64,000 nt of DNA from Microvirga ossetica (GTDB lineage Bacteria > Pseudomonadota > Alphaproteobacteria > Rhizobiales > Beijerinckiaceae): positions 2,823,501 to 2,887,500 of the forward strand of contig NZ_CP016616.1 in assembly GCF_002741015.1 (NCBI RefSeq), in the 5' to 3' direction. Within the stretch, counting starts at the first letter, position 1. The number at the start of each line of letters is the position of its first letter. The position numbers were made by a program, and so were the translations under genes. The notes below the pieces were generated by a model. It saw only the letters and a list, made by a program, of their open reading frames with translations. It searched no databases and was not told the DNA's origin. Positions 62,501-64,000 of the stretch are shown here, in pieces.

Positions 62501-63380
62501 CGGCGACGCCGCGGACCGGTTCCAGCCCCTCAGGCCGGGGCTGGTCCGCCTCGCCTACCGCATGCTCGGCTCCATCGCGGAAGCCGAGGATGTGGTGCAG
62601 GAGGCCTATATCCGCTGGCATCAGACGGACCGCTCCGCCATTCGCGAACCGGGCGCCTTCCTGTCCAAGACCGTCACGCGCCTGTGCCTCGACATCCTCA
62701 AATCGGCGCGGGTCAAGCGCGAGACCTATATCGGGCCCTGGCTGCCCGAGCCGGTTCTGGAAACGGAGGGCGCGGACGAGATGAGCGAGGACCTCTCCAT
62801 GACGCTGATGCTGGCGCTGGAGCGGCTCTCGCCCCTCGAACGCGCGGCCTTCCTGCTGCACGACGTGTTCGGCCTCGGCTTCGACGAGGTCGCCACGACT
62901 TTGGACCGGGATCCGGCCGCCGTCCGCCAGCTCGCGGCGCGGGCGCGCAAGAATGTGCAGGCCGACAGGCCGCGCTATGCCATCGACCGCGAGGAGGGCG
63001 AGCGGATGACCGACGCCTTTCTCGCCGCCTCGCGCAGCGGCGACCTGACGGCTTTGCGGACGATCCTGGCCGAGAACGTGGTCGCCTATACCGATGGCGG
63101 CGGCATCCGCAACGCGGCGCTGAATCCGCTCTTCGGCTTCCACAGGGTCTCTGGCCTGTTCAGGGGCGTGGCGCGCAAGACGGACTTCGCCATGCCGCCT
63201 GTTCTCTACAAGGGCCTGATCAACGGGCTTCCCGGCTATGTCACCCTGGAACAGGACGGGGTCGTCCAGACCACGGCCATCGACATCGAGGATGGCCGTG
63301 TCGTCGGGATCTACATCGTGCGAAATCCCGAAAAGCTCGGGCACCTGTCGGATCTGCCGGGCTCCAAAACCCTTTCCTGA
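62487..63380 (+). CDS. ECF41-group RNA polymerase sigma factor with SnoaL-like C-terminal domain
   Basis: A 297-aa sigma factor. Region 2 (RLAYRMLGSIAEAEDVVQEAYI) and region 4 (RLSPLERAAFLLHDVFGLGF) are followed by a fused NTF2/SnoaL-like domain (about 172-297). All three ECF41 signatures are present: WLPEP at 85-89, DGGG at 203-206 and NPEKL (for NPDKL) at 280-284. In this group the C-terminal domain controls activity in place of an anti-sigma factor. Start is a GTG at 62487 with GAGGCGA upstream, overlapping the partner gene. The signal sensed is unknown. Confidence 0.93.
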   Translation: MSLPDGDAADRFQPLRPGLVRLAYRMLGSIAEAEDVVQEAYIRWHQTDRSAIREPGAFLSKTVTRLCLDILKSARVKRETYIGPWLPEPVLETEGADEMSEDLSMTLMLALERLSPLERAAFLLHDVFGLGFDEVATTLDRDPAAVRQLAARARKNVQADRPRYAIDREEGERMTDAFLAASRSGDLTALRTILAENVVAYTDGGGIRNAALNPLFGFHRVSGLFRGVARKTDFAMPPVLYKGLINGLPGYVTLEQDGVVQTTAIDIEDGRVVGIYIVRNPEKLGHLSDLPGSKTLS

Positions 63381-63452
63381 CGTGGATGGTGGCGCGGGAC
63401 AGGTTGTTCTGCCTGCCGCCGCCCGCTACCTTGCCCCGAAAGGGGAAAGTGC

Positions 63453-64000
63453 ATGGCTGGGGCAGGCGAGACGGCACGGCTGGAGATGTTCCGGGATCTG
63501 TTGAGCGATGCGCACCGCGCGCTCGATCTCCAGTTCGGTTTTGAGCTGTGGGACGGCTCGACGATCCCGGCGGATCTGCCGTCCTATGCCATGCGCCTCG
63601 TCATCAGGCGCGAGAGCGTGGTCGCGGCTCTTCTTCGCCGCCCGAACCTGGACACGGCGCTCAACGCCTATGTATCCGGGTTGCTCGATCTCAAGAATGG
63701 CACGATCTTCGACCTCGCCGACCAGCGGCCGCGCGGGAAGGTCGGGCGCCAGCTGAAGGGGATCGGCAAGCTCAAGGCACTGAAGACCGCCTATCACTTC
63801 CTGCGCGCGCCGGCCGACATGCCGCGCCCCCTCGCCCGGGTCGAGGACAAGGCGGACGCGCGGGATGGCAGGCCCCAGACCAACAAGCAGAACGTCGCCT
63901 ACCATTACGATGTGTCGAATGAGTTCTATCAGCTCTTCCTCGACCCGGAGATGGTCTATACCTGCGCCTATTTCCAGCCGGACTGGCACGACGACATCGC
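63453..64000 (+). CDS. Cyclopropane-fatty-acyl-phospholipid synthase family, partial (cut by window end)
   Basis: The first 182 residues of a SAM-dependent lipid methyltransferase of the CFA synthase/mycolate cyclopropane group. An N-terminal alpha/beta part (AYVSGLLDLKNGTIFDLADQR) is followed by the signature NVAYHYDVSNEFYQLFLDPE and VYTCAYF. CFA synthase adds a methylene across phospholipid double bonds. GGGGAAAG lies six bases before the ATG. The C-terminal SAM site is outside the window. It lies 72 bp after the ECF41 gene in the same direction; membership in that regulon is possible but unproven. Confidence 0.9.
   Translation, partial: MAGAGETARLEMFRDLLSDAHRALDLQFGFELWDGSTIPADLPSYAMRLVIRRESVVAALLRRPNLDTALNAYVSGLLDLKNGTIFDLADQRPRGKVGRQLKGIGKLKALKTAYHFLRAPADMPRPLARVEDKADARDGRPQTNKQNVAYHYDVSNEFYQLFLDPEMVYTCAYFQPDWHDDI

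Overview
The window is GC-rich, densely coded chromosomal DNA from an alphaproteobacterium of the Rhizobiales (Hyphomicrobiales). A Methylobacteriaceae/Microvirga-like host is my best guess; the family is inferred, not shown. The main support is the acpXL-fabZ-fabF-fabF-adh-lpxXL cluster (about 12.8-19.6 kb), which makes the very-long-chain acyl group of rhizobial lipid A. Supporting signs are the purH / heparinase / rsmB / htpX order, a very large NAD-glutamate dehydrogenase, IalB, DUF1127, DUF2794 and DUF1674 proteins, and palindromic intergenic repeats of the kind seen in this order.

Layout. 0.1-9 kb: beta-carbonic anhydrase, a DUF429-threonine/serine dehydratase fusion, a CitE-like lyase, a Trm112 / Lon-N / CnoX operon, a prolyl-tRNA deacylase with a TTG start, tRNA-Gly(GCC) and a homodimeric PDH E1-like enzyme. 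9-20 kb: LysE exporter, MsbA-like flippase, a tyrosine-phosphatase-like protein, then the lipid A acyl-chain cluster. 20-28 kb: DUF1223, a LemA/TPM operon, rlmN, IalB and a short-chain dehydrogenase. 28.5-30.6 kb: a 2.1-kb IS701-like element with an extra gene. 30.6-43.5 kb: GFA/PhhB pair, YeiH, ThpR, aldo/keto reductase, tesA-ybbA-ybbP, Bax-inhibitor family protein, MFS exporter, GNAT. 43.5-45.1 kb: a likely small RNA, mosaic repeats, a MITE-like repeat and an IS630-family element. 45.1-53.4 kb: quinone-oxidoreductase-like gene with a divergent HxlR regulator, the 1607-aa glutamate dehydrogenase, an MFS protein and a YbjQ protein. 53.6-61.3 kb: purH, methyltransferase, DUF1127, heparinase, rsmB, htpX, SdhAF4. 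61.3-64 kb: ccdAB, an ECF41 sigma factor with its carboxymuconolactone-decarboxylase partner and a matching promoter, and the start of a cyclopropane-fatty-acid synthase cut by the window end.

How genes work together. Envelope lipid A is the main theme: the carrier AcpXL is extended by a ketosynthase pair, reduced and dehydrated, and the chain is transferred by LpxXL; an MsbA-like flippase lies just upstream. Only one ketosynthase of the pair (FabF1) keeps the active-site residues. The ECF41 locus is a self-contained regulatory unit. Both insertion sequences sit exactly at the stop codon of a neighbouring gene. Several palindromic repeat families occupy most larger intergenic gaps, and in places they enter reading frames or supply ribosome-binding sequence.

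Limits: no database search was run. Functional calls rest on recognised motifs, length and gene order. Start codons were chosen by eye from ribosome-binding sites.
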